A stretch of DNA of 64,000 nt from Blepharisma japonicum (GCA_949751835.1 CATKHK010000115.1:56008-120007); one strand, 5' to 3'; shown: positions 33,075-44,290, numbered from the stretch's first letter. The notes: generated by a model not told the origin, from the letters alone. Made by a program: numbers and translations.

Positions 33075-33340
33075 TTTTATTTTCTATCTTTATTATAGCT
33101 GATTAACTTGGGAATAAAAGCACAATGAAATAAATTAGAGCTTTTATGCAAGGGCTGACCTTAATGCTAATTTAAATAAAGATTTTTTCAGAATTTATGC
33201 TTAATATTTTTTGTTTATAAATATTATGACTATTTAAAAAATTAAATTACTGGGTAGATTTATATTAATAAAAATCCAGATTTCAAAATTAAAACATTCA
33301 ATAGATATTTAGCGATTTATTAATAAAATATTATTTTATT

Positions 33341-33345
33341 AAAAA
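33341..33345 (-). terminator. RNA polymerase III terminator of tRNA-Val
   Basis: TTTTT on the minus strand, one base after the discriminator base of the tRNA. Confidence 0.8.
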
Positions 33346-33346
33346 G

Positions 33347-33419
33347 TACAATCGGTGGGAATTGAACCCACGACCTTCTGCGTGTTAGGCAGATGTGATA
33401 ACCACTACACTACGATTGC
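33347..33419 (-). tRNA. tRNA-Val (anticodon AAC)
   Basis: 73 nt. Acceptor GCAATCG pairs with CGATTGT (G1 with U72 is a wobble pair; the rest are Watson-Crick). Anticodon stem TCTGC/GCAGA encloses CTAACAC, anticodon AAC; T stem GTGGG/CCCAC encloses TTCAATT. Box A TAGTGTAGTGG and box B GGTTCAATTCC fit their consensuses. Discriminator A is at 33347, followed on the minus strand by C and five T. Confidence 0.95.
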
Positions 33420-33776
33420 TGTTGAACATTGCCATCATCTAATTATTAAATACTCTTCGATAACGATATCTGCAATCAAATATTTTAAAACTTCATATCA
33501 GTCCATATATCAAAAAATAACTCCCTATAACAATATTGATAATATTATCCTTTTCTCTAATTAAATATTACAAATTAAAATTTACATAGTGAGGATTTCA
33601 TACAATTTACTCAAGATTTACCATCTCTTAATGCAATTTTTATTTTAAAATTTATTTATTATGATAATCTATTTTTTTTGAATTAAAGCATTAGTCACCA
33701 ACCCTATTTCACCTATCTCCAAAATCCCAAAATTTTAAATAACAGCTGAGCATTATAGATCATGTCTAATTCATAA
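33420..33776. other. Intergenic, AT-rich
   Basis: 357 bp between the tRNA and the two-TM protein. No coding-like frame survives reading TGA as Trp. It should hold the promoter of the rightward gene. Confidence 0.5.
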
Positions 33777-34838
33777 ATGGACTTTGACCCACTTAAATTG
33801 AAGAGGTTCGGGGATAAAAACTACAAGACTCTTATGGGTTTAGCAGCAGCTGCGATCGGTTTTCTTGCTTTAGCGATCGTGTTTTTAATTATTTCCTCAG
33901 TATCAGGCAGCGCGCAAGGCTCAGCTAACAGAGAAATATCTGTAAGTATCATATAGAACTGGAATAAACAAAACTATGCAGAGGCTTTGCATAATATTAC
34001 ACTAAAGCTTAAAGTTATTCCAAGCCAAGGCCATGGAGTTGTTGAGTTCATGAATTGGACAAATACTGAAGAGGAGGACTACCAAAAAGAGATAGGCAAA
34101 TCCATAACCAAATATGACGTCTCATATCACGAATATACAGCCGATACCTCGATGAAGTTTTCTACACTTGCTTTTAACGAAGATGTAGTCCCAGTAGGAG
34201 ATGCTCAGTCTAAATGCGTCTATGTTGAGTGGGCTCCATCTTTCGATAAGGATAAAATCATTGCATTCAAGCCACTTGAAAATATGCCAAACTGTTCTCA
34301 TGCCGGTAAAGGAGGGATGTGGAATGACAATGATCCAAAAGTTGGCATTGACGTATCAAATTGGTGGCAAAATGAAATCGAGTTAAGCTGCTCAGGAAAA
34401 GGATGCCAAGAAAACTGCAAGAAAAAGAACGGAGTCTGGGTTTGGAAAAATGACGAAGGAAGTGGTCTTTGCTTTACTTATGACATCTTAGATTCAATCT
34501 GTTTAAAGGTGAAAAATAACGTCGATATTTTTGGAAAATCCCATTGGGCTTATATAGGCGGCTGCTATCAAGATAATCAGCCAGGAAAATACGAACCTGG
34601 GAAACCTGGAGAAACTTATCATTTTGCGGACGTAGCTATTGAGGTTAGAGGAGAAAATGACCCTTATATCGCACTGTTAGATTCCTCAGGAAATGAAGCT
34701 AAAATTTCTCATTCATCTGGAATTACATCTAGCTTAGCATGGATTATGCTAATTGGCTTCATTGGCAGTGTAGGAGCATTTGGATTTTTATTCTTCAAAC
34801 TAAAGAAAGAAGAAGCGCCATACGCAGAATCAGCTTAA
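33777..34838 (+). CDS. Two-TM surface or secretory-pathway protein, one 15-nt intron
   Basis: 348 residues after removing 33942-33956. Not recognised. A short basic head (MDFDPLKLKRFGDKNYKTL) precedes a TM helix (residues about 20-43), then a luminal or extracellular region of about 265 residues with paired cysteines (LSCSGKGCQENCKKKNGVWV, GSGLCFTYDILDSICL, IGGCYQDNQPGKYEPG) and N-glycosylation sites (NIT, NWT, NCS), then a second TM (WIMLIGFIGSVGAFGFLFF) and a short charged tail. Both ends should face the cytosol. It could be a ciliary or cell-surface protein; there is no known domain to decide. Confidence 0.8.
33942..33956 (+). other. Predicted 15-nt intron
   Basis: GTAAGTATCATATAG: full GTAAGT donor, A at position 10, TAG acceptor. 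It contains an in-frame TAG; removal joins REIS to NWNKQNYAEALHN. Confidence 0.88.
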
Positions 34839-34864
34839 TCTAATCATTATTTAGTCTAAATAAA

Positions 34865-36118
34865 ATGAAAAATTTGATAGTTGGCCATTCTTCAAATTTC
34901 CCATTCAACCCTGCAGATTCATCAGACAGTTCAGTCTTTTTTAGATTATACCAAGATTCCTCTATTCGCCAAAAAAATCACGATATCCTCTCCTATTCAA
35001 ATGCCAATAAACCAAAAAAACCATCACGAAAAACTGACATGAAAGTTGAAGATCTACTGCTACAAAAATACAAACAGCACCAAATAAAAGTCCATCAACA
35101 AAAGCTTAAGGCAAAATCTGATGAGTTGAAAGAACTTAAGTCCGTCCCTGACATAAATCCTGTATCTAAAGAGCTAGCCAAATTAAGAGAAATAAATGAG
35201 GAAAAAAATAACCCACCGAAGGTAGACACCAGGAAAAGCATACAAGAAATCTTGCTAGGGTCAAGATATTATAGAAAACAGCCAAACCAAGAAGAAATAA
35301 AAAGCAGCGAAATACTTCAAGGGATTTCTACACCAAAATTGACGGAAATTTCGTTAAAACAGCTAGAAGAAGAAATTAAAGCTTCAGAACAAGCTTTAAA
35401 AGAGGACTCATCCAAGCCAAAAGTAGACCTTCATTTAAAATTCCAAGAAAAAGACGCCAAAAATAAGCCAAAGCCACGGTCCTTAATAAAATCAAAATCA
35501 AGCTACATTTCTTCACATGAAAAAATCCAAGCCAAAGAAATCGAGGATTTTAAAAACGCCGTAATTCCTCTAGAAGATTTAAAAAAAGTGGTAAAAAACA
35601 GACCAATAAATAAAGAGGAAGAAGAAGAAAAGCCAAGTGAACCTCTCCTTGCTATGAGCGTAATACAAAGAAGTGAATATTGGCTTCACAGAAGAGAGAA
35701 AAAAGTCCGCAGAAATAAACAAATTGAATATGAAAATGAGCTTTCTAACTGCACATTTAGCCCTCAGTTTAGTCCAAGACGAGAATTATTTTTCAAAAAA
35801 AATCCAGCCTTAAAATATAGATGCAAATCACAGCAAAGCCAAAGCTATACTGTGCTCAATGTGACGAAAAAGCAATATAAATCCAGCAGCGCTCAGAACA
35901 GTTTTAGGATGCATAGGAATTTTTCTTGCCAAAATTCAAAAATTTATGAAAAATCAGAAATTTCAAGAGCTAGCTGGCTGTCAAGTCCGAGAAATATGGG
36001 GCAAAGTTTGACACCTTTGAATAGGACTATTGGATATAGATCAGGTCTTGATTTTGACTCGTTTAAAGCAAAGGCACAAGTGATGGTTGATTATAAGACG
36101 CTAGGGATCAAAAAATAA
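34865..36118 (+). CDS. Hypothetical basic, largely disordered/coiled-coil protein
   Basis: 417 residues, no TGA. Not recognised. It is rich in Lys, Glu, Gln and Ser with helical stretches (LLLQKYKQHQIKVHQQKLK; TEISLKQLEEEIKASEQAL). A conserved-looking block near residue 265-300 (QRSEYWLHRREKKVRRNKQI, then CTFSPQFSPRRE) has the TFxPxF motif seen in ciliate cytoskeletal and basal-body proteins, so a structural role is possible. It starts 26 bp after the two-TM gene. Confidence 0.75.
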   Translation: MKNLIVGHSSNFPFNPADSSDSSVFFRLYQDSSIRQKNHDILSYSNANKPKKPSRKTDMKVEDLLLQKYKQHQIKVHQQKLKAKSDELKELKSVPDINPVSKELAKLREINEEKNNPPKVDTRKSIQEILLGSRYYRKQPNQEEIKSSEILQGISTPKLTEISLKQLEEEIKASEQALKEDSSKPKVDLHLKFQEKDAKNKPKPRSLIKSKSSYISSHEKIQAKEIEDFKNAVIPLEDLKKVVKNRPINKEEEEEKPSEPLLAMSVIQRSEYWLHRREKKVRRNKQIEYENELSNCTFSPQFSPRRELFFKKNPALKYRCKSQQSQSYTVLNVTKKQYKSSSAQNSFRMHRNFSCQNSKIYEKSEISRASWLSSPRNMGQSLTPLNRTIGYRSGLDFDSFKAKAQVMVDYKTLGIKK

Positions 36119-36178
36119 TATAATAACTTAATATTTCAAAAAAATAATCAAGGTTATAGTAATAATTTTAAGGAATTT

Positions 36179-36694
36179 TTAGATGCGCCTAACTACGTTT
36201 CTATTGATTTTTCTTATTTCTTCATCTTCAGGGAATATTTTTGAATCACTTGACAATAAAGTAATTAGAGGCTCAAAGTATAAAGGAGATGGCTGAATTT
36301 CGCGAAGAAAGTTGATAAAAATTGAGACCAAAGCTCGGGGGTTGGATTCGTTTTGCAGCTGATGTAGATGTGTCGCTGTGCTGATAGTCAAGAGATTTTG
36401 AGTCAATGCGAGATCGATTCTTTCATTGTCGCTTAGACGATGGAAGTTATGAAATCCAGCCGCATCAAGCTTTTCATTGACAATCCTTTGAGTATGGGTT
36501 ATCATATAATTCTTTAAGCTTGTGGAAGATCGTCGAAAATATAAATCTTTGACTGTATTATACGCAATTGCTAGATGGTCTCTTTTAGAAGTGCCTGAAA
36601 TATGCTCAAAATCTCGCGAAATATTTTTTGCTTTAGGAAGAGAGGTAGGATTTTGATGGTTTACTCCTGGAACATACCAATGAACTTCACTCAT
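36179..36694 (-). CDS. Hypothetical 171-residue protein
   Basis: Not recognised. It begins MSEVHWYVPGVNHQNPTSLP and continues as predicted helix (KNYMITHTQRIVNEKLDAAG, NERIDLALTQNLLTISTATH, ALVSIFINFLREIQPS). No TM segment, no Cys, no TGA. It is convergent with the basic hypothetical gene at 34865. Balanced codon composition and a full start-to-stop frame in AT-rich DNA support a real gene. Confidence 0.65.
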   Translation of the reverse strand: MSEVHWYVPGVNHQNPTSLPKAKNISRDFEHISGTSKRDHLAIAYNTVKDLYFRRSSTSLKNYMITHTQRIVNEKLDAAGFHNFHRLSDNERIDLALTQNLLTISTATHLHQLQNESNPRALVSIFINFLREIQPSPLYFEPLITLLSSDSKIFPEDEEIRKINRNVVRRI

Positions 36695-37087
36695 GGCGGT
36701 TAGCTTAATTTTAATAGAATTAAATAAGAATTTGGCATAAGTATGGACTTTTGATATTTTTGGGTAAAATTTGAAAGAGTCGAGTTTTGTTTTTTATTAT
36801 ATTTAAAATGACAAAATAAATGATGAGATTTCGATAATTTTAAATTGCCGCAAATGCTTATGAATTGCTTATAGGCTCTTTATTTGAGAAATTCCCTAAT
36901 TTTTCCTATCCCGAAAATATGAATTCATAGAAAAATTGACAAAGAGCATTCAACCAACAAAGCCGTTAGCCCTCATCATCCCTCTTCAAGACAATTTCAT
37001 AAAAATCCCTTTTTATCAAGCTAACTGCATCTTCTACCCTTTATCCTTTCCTTCTTACACCTATTTTAAACCTTCCTATGCACAAAA
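36695..37087. other. Intergenic
   Basis: 393 bp between two leftward genes. Open frames here on the plus strand are antisense or run into the cyclin's 3' end; nothing is supported. Confidence 0.5.
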
Positions 37088-38101
37088 CTATCTATTATTT
37101 CTTATTATTGCCTTAATAAAAGGCATTATTTCAGAGTTATGGATCTGAAAGCCCAAGAAATCTTCATAGCTCTTTGCTATTGAATCTCTCGGGAAATCTT
37201 CATAAATTTTTGGTAAGTCATACCCTATAGGTAGTCCCAAAAACTGCTGAAGGTACTCTTTTGCTTTCAGAAGCGATACGGTTGATGCTACTTCTAGAGT
37301 AGCCCCTAATCAATACTCGAAATGTTTCTCAAAACTCGCTGAATGATCGCCTGTACAAATTTCTCTTTGTAATACTAAATAAATACATGCCGCGACTAGC
37401 TTTGGTTGTGAATAGTTTAAATGTGAAGAATCAAGGATGGCTCCGTCTAAAATCCCTATTACCTCTCTATACAGTTTGTATGAATTTTTGTCAGCCTTTT
37501 TGAATCTTATATCGAATTCCTTAATTGTGTGAACTACAAAATCGTCCCATTGGACCATTAGTCAGTTACATCAATGGTTTAATGTGGCTGGAAGAATTCT
37601 CCAGCCGAGGTTTTTGAGGATTCTTTTTTCCATTAAGTAAATTTCTTTTTGTGAAAAAGCGCCTACATATAATACAAAATCACTGATTGTGGGAGGATGA
37701 AGTTCTTCTAATTTAGAAGAAATTATTAGAGATGCGATTCCGAGTAGTTGAAATGTGCCTTTGGAAACTTTGAAATTAGAAAGGGTTTTATCGACAATGC
37801 TAAGTGCAATCTGAAAAGTTTCCCGGTTCAATGAAAAATCATGTGCAGCTTTTATCATCCAGTCAGCCAGCATAAGGCGCATTGAAGGTGTTATCTCTGT
37901 TTGAATAGTTTCAAAATAAAAAGGATTAATTCCAAAAGATGCTTCCCTTTCTTGCAGTAACTTAAGAGTGTCCATATCAGAAGGCTTAAATCCAGTGACA
38001 GAATCTTGAATATCAATCGTTTCTGAACAATATAAATCAAGATGGACTCTTTTGCGAGGTAGGCTCAAATCGATGTTTACATCAAGTTCAGCGAGACTCA
38101 T
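37088..38101 (-). CDS. A/B-type mitotic-like cyclin
   Basis: 337 residues with three TGA Trp: two near 37562-37573 (HWCNWLMVQWDD) and one at 37310-37312. MRLMLADWMIKAA (about residues 73-85) is the cyclin-box MRAILVDWL motif that contacts the kinase; LLGIASLIISSKLEELHPP is box helix 3, and ILKNLGWRILPAT the end of the first fold. The second cyclin fold follows, with YSQPKLVAACIYLVLQREI. There is no D-box in the 60-residue N-terminus that I can see. It should activate a CDK. In the standard code it would break into three pieces. Confidence 0.88.
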
Positions 38102-38122
38102 TTTTCTTTAAATGTGAAAATT

Positions 38123-38341
38123 ATGAATTTCCCTCCAGATATGAAGAAAAAGGGATACTTTAGATATTTAAAGGAATTTGAAGATTTGGAGGGATTGAGA
38201 TGAAAAGTTAGGGATTCATATGAAATTTGTGGGCTGAAGTGACTTTGGATGTGATTTGTGAATTTGGTGAAGAGAAAAAGCTTAGAAATGGCTTTCATAA
38301 AAAGTTTCATACTGTGCAATCTTATAGTATTTAAGGGTTAA
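38123..38341 (+). CDS. Doubtful small Trp-rich open frame
   Basis: 72 residues if three TGA are Trp: MNFPPDMKKKGYFRYLKEF to a Trp-rich GLKWLWMWFVNLV stretch, ending in TAA. It begins only 21 bp from the start codon of the divergent cyclin, which leaves little room for promoters, so it may be 5' UTR or antisense sequence. Not recognised. Confidence 0.22.
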
Positions 38342-38918
38342 GGACTTAATCTTTATACAGGTTATAAGACTGTACTGAGAAAAATTATTAGTTGATAACT
38401 AATTCATTATGTAGCTAAAGAAGAAAGAAATAATCTGTCAGATTTTTTCATATTTTAATATATATAAGGCATCTTTTCTGCTTCTTAATATAAATAGATT
38501 AAGAATATTATCCAATTTCTTGTATTCCACTTCCTTAAAGCTGCTTGTCTCAAACTTCAGATATTATACAAATTTGATTGAAACCATGAGCTCTATTTTT
38601 ACTTGATATACATCTATATCCTCAATCATATGCTAAAATTCTTTAATGGCTCCTATCAAAAGACTTGAAACTCCTTCTGATGAGCCTAATAAACACCCTA
38701 TATTTTTTGATTTTTGACTTTACAAATGTGCAAGCTGCATTAAAACAATTTAATGCAATTTTTATCAAAATCTTCGTAAAATGCATTTTCAATTCTTCGC
38801 TTGTAGAAAATAAAGACAATTTTGTAAAATTAGGAAAAATTAGCTTTCCATATATATTTATTAGAAATCTGACATAGGATTTTTTCAGAGTAAGCTGATA
38901 GAAATTAAAACAACATAC
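38342..38918. other. Intergenic with a short coding-like relic
   Basis: 577 bp. A 35-codon frame from 38647 (MAPIKRLETPSDEPNKHPIF, then FDFWLYKCASCIKTI, TAA) looks coding-like with a CxxC but is too short to call; it may be a gene fragment. Nothing else seen. Confidence 0.3.
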
Positions 38919-39098
38919 TTATCGTATTATTTCTTTTTTGGTGCTTGTTTCGCTTTCATAAAAGCTAGGCAAAGGAAGGGCTGAAGGGTCTGGGGATTGC
39001 AACCATTTTGAATTAAAGAAGCAGTTGCGTTTATCATTTTCGCTTTCACTTGTAGAGGCTGACCAAGTCCCACTGCGTCGTATTTGATTCTTGAACAT
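38919..39098 (-). CDS. PNRC/Edc1-like small decapping activator
   Basis: 59 residues, ATG at 39098, TAA at 38919. The core CFFNSKWLQSPDPSALPLPS followed by F matches the short linear motif of metazoan PNRC and yeast Edc1/Edc2 (aromatic-rich FAG.sF, then P.....LP.PSF), which binds the Dcp1 EVH1 pocket and stimulates Dcp2 decapping. The N-terminal half is basic and Ser-rich, also typical. Being below usual ORF length limits, it would be missed by a standard annotation. Its function is inferred from the motif alone. Confidence 0.6.
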   Translation of the reverse strand: MFKNQIRRSGTWSASTSESENDKRNCFFNSKWLQSPDPSALPLPSFYESETSTKKEIIR

Positions 39099-39900
39099 AT
39101 AATCACCTTACTCTAGCTTAATTTTTATATTATGATTTAATCCATTAAAATTTATAAAGGCCTATAATATTAAAATTCTTATACATAATTTACATAAAAG
39201 AATAGACAAAATCAAAAGCAAACTGAAAATATCAAGTCAGAAATAAATTAAATAAATTGCATAATTTCTCCAGAATAAAGCTTTTTGAGTCTGCCTGAAA
39301 AATATTTATTGGTTTAAGTTAAAATTAAAATAAACTCTGGAAAAAAAGAATTGTAATTAAAATTTCTTTTTAATAAAATATCATTATAAGCTTATGATAT
39401 GAGATGATTTAAAAAATATTTTTGTTTAATCAAAAAATCCTTTAATTTTAGTTTTACATCAAAAGTAAAACTAAAATGAATAAAATTTTAAGAGTAATAA
39501 CTACCAACGTTTAAAATATTAATAAATTAAACTGCTTAGTAATAAATACTCCAAATATAGCATCACTCAAGCATTTAAACTTTTATAAAGATTATTAATA
39601 TTCAACCGTTTTTTATCTTTAAAATTAATTTTTAGAATTCTTTAGTTTAAGAATAAAAAAATATAAGGTTGGTTAAATGTAGATAAAGTTTTATTTAACT
39701 ATGAGATAATCTTTTTGAAAATAAAAATGAATAAAATTGACTAAAAAATTTCATGGCTTAATTTCCAATCAATTATTAATTGTAAATTATAAATAAAAAT
39801 TGACGTATTTTAAATTGGGGTTTTAAAAAGGATTCGTTTATTGTATCCATTTTCTGATACGCAAATTTTTTAGATACTAATTAGGTGTAATAATCTTCGG
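39099..39900. other. Intergenic, very AT-rich
   Basis: 802 bp with long A/T runs and stops in all frames. It holds the promoter of the receptor gene at its right end. No RNA gene or repeat was recognised. Confidence 0.55.
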
Positions 39901-42900
39901 ATGAAGAAATTCTTGATACGTTCAGTAATTATGATACTTGCATTAGCTATCGATGTCACCATCATTACTTCCCAATTTTCTCTACCCTTTTTACAGTCAT
40001 ATACGTTTATAAGCCCCTATAATTCAGTCCACTTAAACTTTTACAATGTAAGCTCTCCTTCAAGTTTGGCTGAGTACTTAAGCTTTTTTCAAGATCAGGC
40101 AGTTTTAGACATCACAAATTCATTGATTTTTTCTGAAATTATTTCTGATTTTTCAGAAAGGCAAAACCTGTTACATATCGAACTAAGTGCTTTATATTTA
40201 TTATCAGGGAAAAACTCATTTTCATTAGCAATTCCAGTAAAAAATGAAATTTTATCAGTCTATCAGCTTTTAAGGAGCTTAAATTTATCCTCCTATGGGA
40301 TAATTTATTTGCAAGAATATAACGACCAATACATAGACCTTATAGATTCTGCAACTGTCGCACTAATTCTACCCCACAAATATTCAGATGATTATTTGAA
40401 AATTCTGCTAAACAGGTATATAAGATATTCATCCGTTAATACAATAATTCTCCTTTTGCCAGGAAAATTATCAGCTCAAGTTTTACAAGTAGCAGGGACT
40501 GATTTTGAAGATTTAGGCTTTGTTTGGATTTTAATGCCTATTGCAGACTATTTCCTATACTCAGAATCTACTACTCTTGAAAATAACGGTCCAATACTTA
40601 TGTATTCTTCTATAACTTCTCTTGAGTCTAAACTAAACCTTTTTTATGAAATTTTAAACTTCTGCTCAGAAAGAAGCATTGGTTTAATCCAATGCTTTGA
40701 AAAATTGCTTGATTTCGACGAAAATCACGATTTATTAGCAAATTATGATATTTTAAATACCCAAAATTCTACTTATATAAACGTAGGGAGCGCCACAAAA
40801 AATTCCTGCAAAATAAATGATGCCTTAAAGTGGTCACATGGTTCAAAAATAGAAAAAACAATTACAATTTCTCAAGATGCAGGGCTTTATTCAGCAGCAG
40901 GTGCTTATTTATCATTTTTAGTGCCATCTTATAATGGGAACGAGCTAGGTGTAAACTATGTCAATAATAATTCCACAATATTGAAAGGGTTCAAGCTAAA
41001 GCGAAATTCCTATAATTTTGGCAGCTTATATTACAACAAAACATTTATGGATGCAGAATTCGAGAGGTCTAAATCTCAATTAAAAACCCTTATGATTGCT
41101 CCAGCTTTGTCTGATGTCGCTATACACTTATATCAAACTATGCAAAATAATTCACTTTCTTTGCCAATGATTGGATATTCAACTACAGTAGATAAATTAT
41201 CGTCACCTAGTACTTTTCCTATGTTTTCTCGGGTTAATATGGCTTCAGGCTATATAGGATACGTATTAGGGATTATTTTAAAATATTTCGGCTGGTCAAA
41301 AGTCGGAGTTTTATACTTAAATAACGTTTTTGCCCAAAATGTTTTCAGCGCTTTTAAAAGTCAATGCAAACAAGTTAATCTCGAAATCACTAATGAAGGC
41401 AACGAAATGTTGCCTGACAACTCTCCATCCTGGACGTATGAAGAAATTGACCCAGTCTTCTCATATCTTGGGAAAAGCGACGCAAGGATTATTTTGATGA
41501 TTTGTTATACCCAAGATGCGACAAGTATATTGACAAGAATGTGGGAACTGGGGTATCATGGGGATAATAGAGTTTATATAGCAGTTGGGTGGCTTGCGAG
41601 CAGTATGGTGATGCAGAATAAATCGTCAGCATCTTATAATGCAACACTATTGTATATATTGAGGGAGTCACTGAGAGGATCATTAATGTTTTTCCCAGTT
41701 TCTTATGCTGGTGCGTTTGGGCAGAAAGTTTATAATGATTATTTGTATAATTATAAGAGCGATCCTATTGGATATACAGGTTTTGCATTTGATTCTATCC
41801 TTGCCTCTGCCTATGCTATAGAACAAGTGATTACCCAAGGAAAAGACTACAATAACCCCTCCATTTTAATGAGTGCTATAAGAAATATCAGGTTCACTGG
41901 AGCTACAGGACTTGTAAAAATTGAACAAAATACAAATGACAGAGCAATCATGGACCACTCCATCTACAACTGTCAAGAAATATCTCTGGATTCCTGAGAA
42001 ATTAAAATTGTTGGCGTGTATTCCCCAACTGGCTCACAAGTTTTCACCTACTACGAAAGCATCATATGGCCAGATGGCACCACAAACACTCCATCAGACA
42101 GTCCTAAGCCTAGAAGCTGCCCATTTGACGATTCAGAAGTAAAATCCTCAATATCTGGGCACGTAATGGTCTGTATTATAGGAACAATCATTTTACTTGT
42201 AGCAATACTTTCCAGCTTATTTACATGAAAATATTGGAAAAGCGTAACATACTCAGAAATTGACAAAAGAACAGAAATGACGTTTTATGACATGATGGCT
42301 ATAAGTAGGATTTTTATAGAATTTTTCCAATTAGTGGGAATTGCTCCTGAAATTCCTGCAATTTTTCATTTGATAAAATTTGTAGGAAATGTGTTTTCTT
42401 TAAATTTAGATAAAATGTATAGAATGGATAAGACGTATTTCTGGATTTCTATACAGGCAGTTTTTGCAGCGATTGGGGTGGCTTTTATTATAAGAGTAGC
42501 TTATATAGCCAGAATATATGTGCCGTTTTTAAAAGTTATTATGTCAGTTATATGGGATCTATTTTACGTCGCTATTTTATCAACACTTATGAATATTTTT
42601 GTATGCAAAAACGGAATTGGCAAAGAGCTAGATGAAACTTATCTGTATTTTGACTGCTATGCAACTTGCTGGGAAGGGAAACATTTAGTTTATGCTATCA
42701 TTGCTTTTGTTATCTCAGTTATTTATGTGCTATTAGCAGTTATAGAAAGGCCAAGGTGGCAAACTTCTAATTCAAATGAACAAAATGTTCAGCTGCTTCC
42801 AAGCTTTTTGACCATAAAATCCCTTGTGTTTACATTGCTAATTGTGGTTAAAAAAATGGTGAATACTGATATACCTCAGCTTTACTTAGCATTTTTTATA

Positions 42901-43335
42901 TTTATATGTGTCTGCTATCTTGTGATAATTATATATGAAAAGCCTTATAACTTGAAGATTTTAAATCTTTGATACATATTAAGCATGATAGCCCTTTGCT
43001 GGCTGAATTTTATAGGAATACTTTATTATATTATGGATGAAGAAAATGTAGCTCTTTGGGTATCTTTAGTTGCAGTTGGGTGGAGTTGCGTATGTTGCGC
43101 AGGTCTGGCTTATCAAAAATCAAAAAAACTGTATTGACCTTTTAATAGTGGATTTGGAAAAAATGCAAACTTATTTAAATTTGCCTTTAAGCATAGCAGT
43201 ATTATGGATGCCAAAAAGATTAAACATCAGTTAAGAATTCTTAAGCTTGAGAACTCTCCAACCTTCAATGAAATTACTTTTGGAAATAGGAAAGATATTG
43301 CCGACAAAGCACCAAAAATATCTGTAGCTACTTAA
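39901..43335 (+). CDS. Large receptor-like membrane protein: periplasmic-binding-like ectodomain plus about eight TM helices
   Basis: 1144 residues with at least four TGA Trp (41995, 42226, 42970, 43135). An N-terminal signal segment (FLIRSVIMILALAIDVTIIT) leads into about 725 residues of ectodomain. Its second half (GYIGYVLGIILKYFGWSKVG, VLYLNNVFAQNVFSAFKSQC, ARIILMICYTQDATSILTRM, FDSILASAYAIEQVI) has the type-I periplasmic-binding (ANF/class C receptor) pattern; the FGWSKVGVLY stretch is typical. From residue about 750 come some eight hydrophobic segments (VMVCIIGTIILLVAILSSLF first). They do not look like the class C GPCR 7TM domain; the IIYEKPYNLKIL loop suggests another family. Probably a ligand-sensing surface receptor; ligand and signalling mode unknown. 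Confidence 0.78.
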
Positions 43336-44000
43336 TTAAATAAATAAAATTAAACTAATATAAGGCTAAAAAAATTTAATATAAAAGCCAGATATCTTTC
43401 ACAACTTAAAGTATTAATTTAATTAGCTCAGGTATTTAATATGCCAGTTTACTTTTGTTAATTATATAAAGAATTATATACTTTGAAATAGGGAAAGCCA
43501 ATTTTTTATGTTTTGACTTCACATGCAATTAATTTGTGCTATTAATTTGAAAAAAAAATATTTGGGTTTGAATTTTTACTAACTTTCCTTTTCTTTTCTG
43601 CAGTATTTATTCTTAGTATTAATTTAGCAATTATGATCATTATAAAAGTATTTATGGCGAAGATATATCTTGCATTCTGAACGAATATAAGAAGTGATTT
43701 TGATTTCTTTCCTTTTTTGATATAACAGAAGAAGTATTCTTTTTTCAATTTTTATAACAAATACAGACTGGAATTTCTTAATGTTTTTACAAATTATTTC
43801 CCCATCTAAACTGCAATTTCAATATGAAATAGATAATATGATAAAATATTTATTCAATGAAATCAAGCGGTTTATATAGAGTTTGAGTTTAGTAGATCAA
43901 GAATGCGGGGGAAGTTCGAGCTTTTCTTCTATGCTTTTTTCCTTCTAATTCTCACTTCGTTTTTTGTGCGACTTCCTTTGTTGCTTAACATGACATATCT
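43336..44000. other. Intergenic, AT-rich
   Basis: No supported gene. A 68-residue leftward frame (43542-43748) with one hydrophobic stretch is possible but has no support. Confidence 0.4.
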
Positions 44001-44034
44001 TTTGGTGCTACCTTTGCTTCGTCATTTCCATTCT

Positions 44035-44290
44035 TACTACAATGTGCTATGTCATGCGCTTCTTAATATACTGAGCCATGCAATTTCCCATATGCCATGC
44101 AGTGTGCTATGGTATGTGCTATTTCATATGCTACATCATGTGCTATCATCGTGTGCTAAGTAATCATGTATTATGCCATCAAATGCTATGCCATCATGTG
44201 CTAACTATTCTCCATATCATATTATATGTCATGCGCAATATTATATGCTTCGTTATGAGCTATGCTTTGTGCTATATCATTTGTCCTGTA
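44035..44290. repeat. Degenerate short tandem repeat based on CATGTGCTAT-like units
   Basis: About 250 bp of loosely repeated 8-12-bp words (TGCTATGTCATGCGC, TGTGCTATGGTATGTGCTAT, CATGTGCTATCATCGTGTGC, ATGCTATGCCATCATGTGCT). The open frames across it (Cys/His/Leu-rich) are by-products of the repeat. Confidence 0.7.

Noticed and set aside
33355-33564. 70-residue plus-strand frame beginning MGIEPTTFCVLGRCDN
   Set aside because: It is the well-known false protein produced by translating the opposite strand of a tRNA gene.
38098-38319. Leftward 73-residue frame upstream of the cyclin
   Set aside because: It overlaps the cyclin start region and has no protein features; at best the opposite strand is weakly coding-like.
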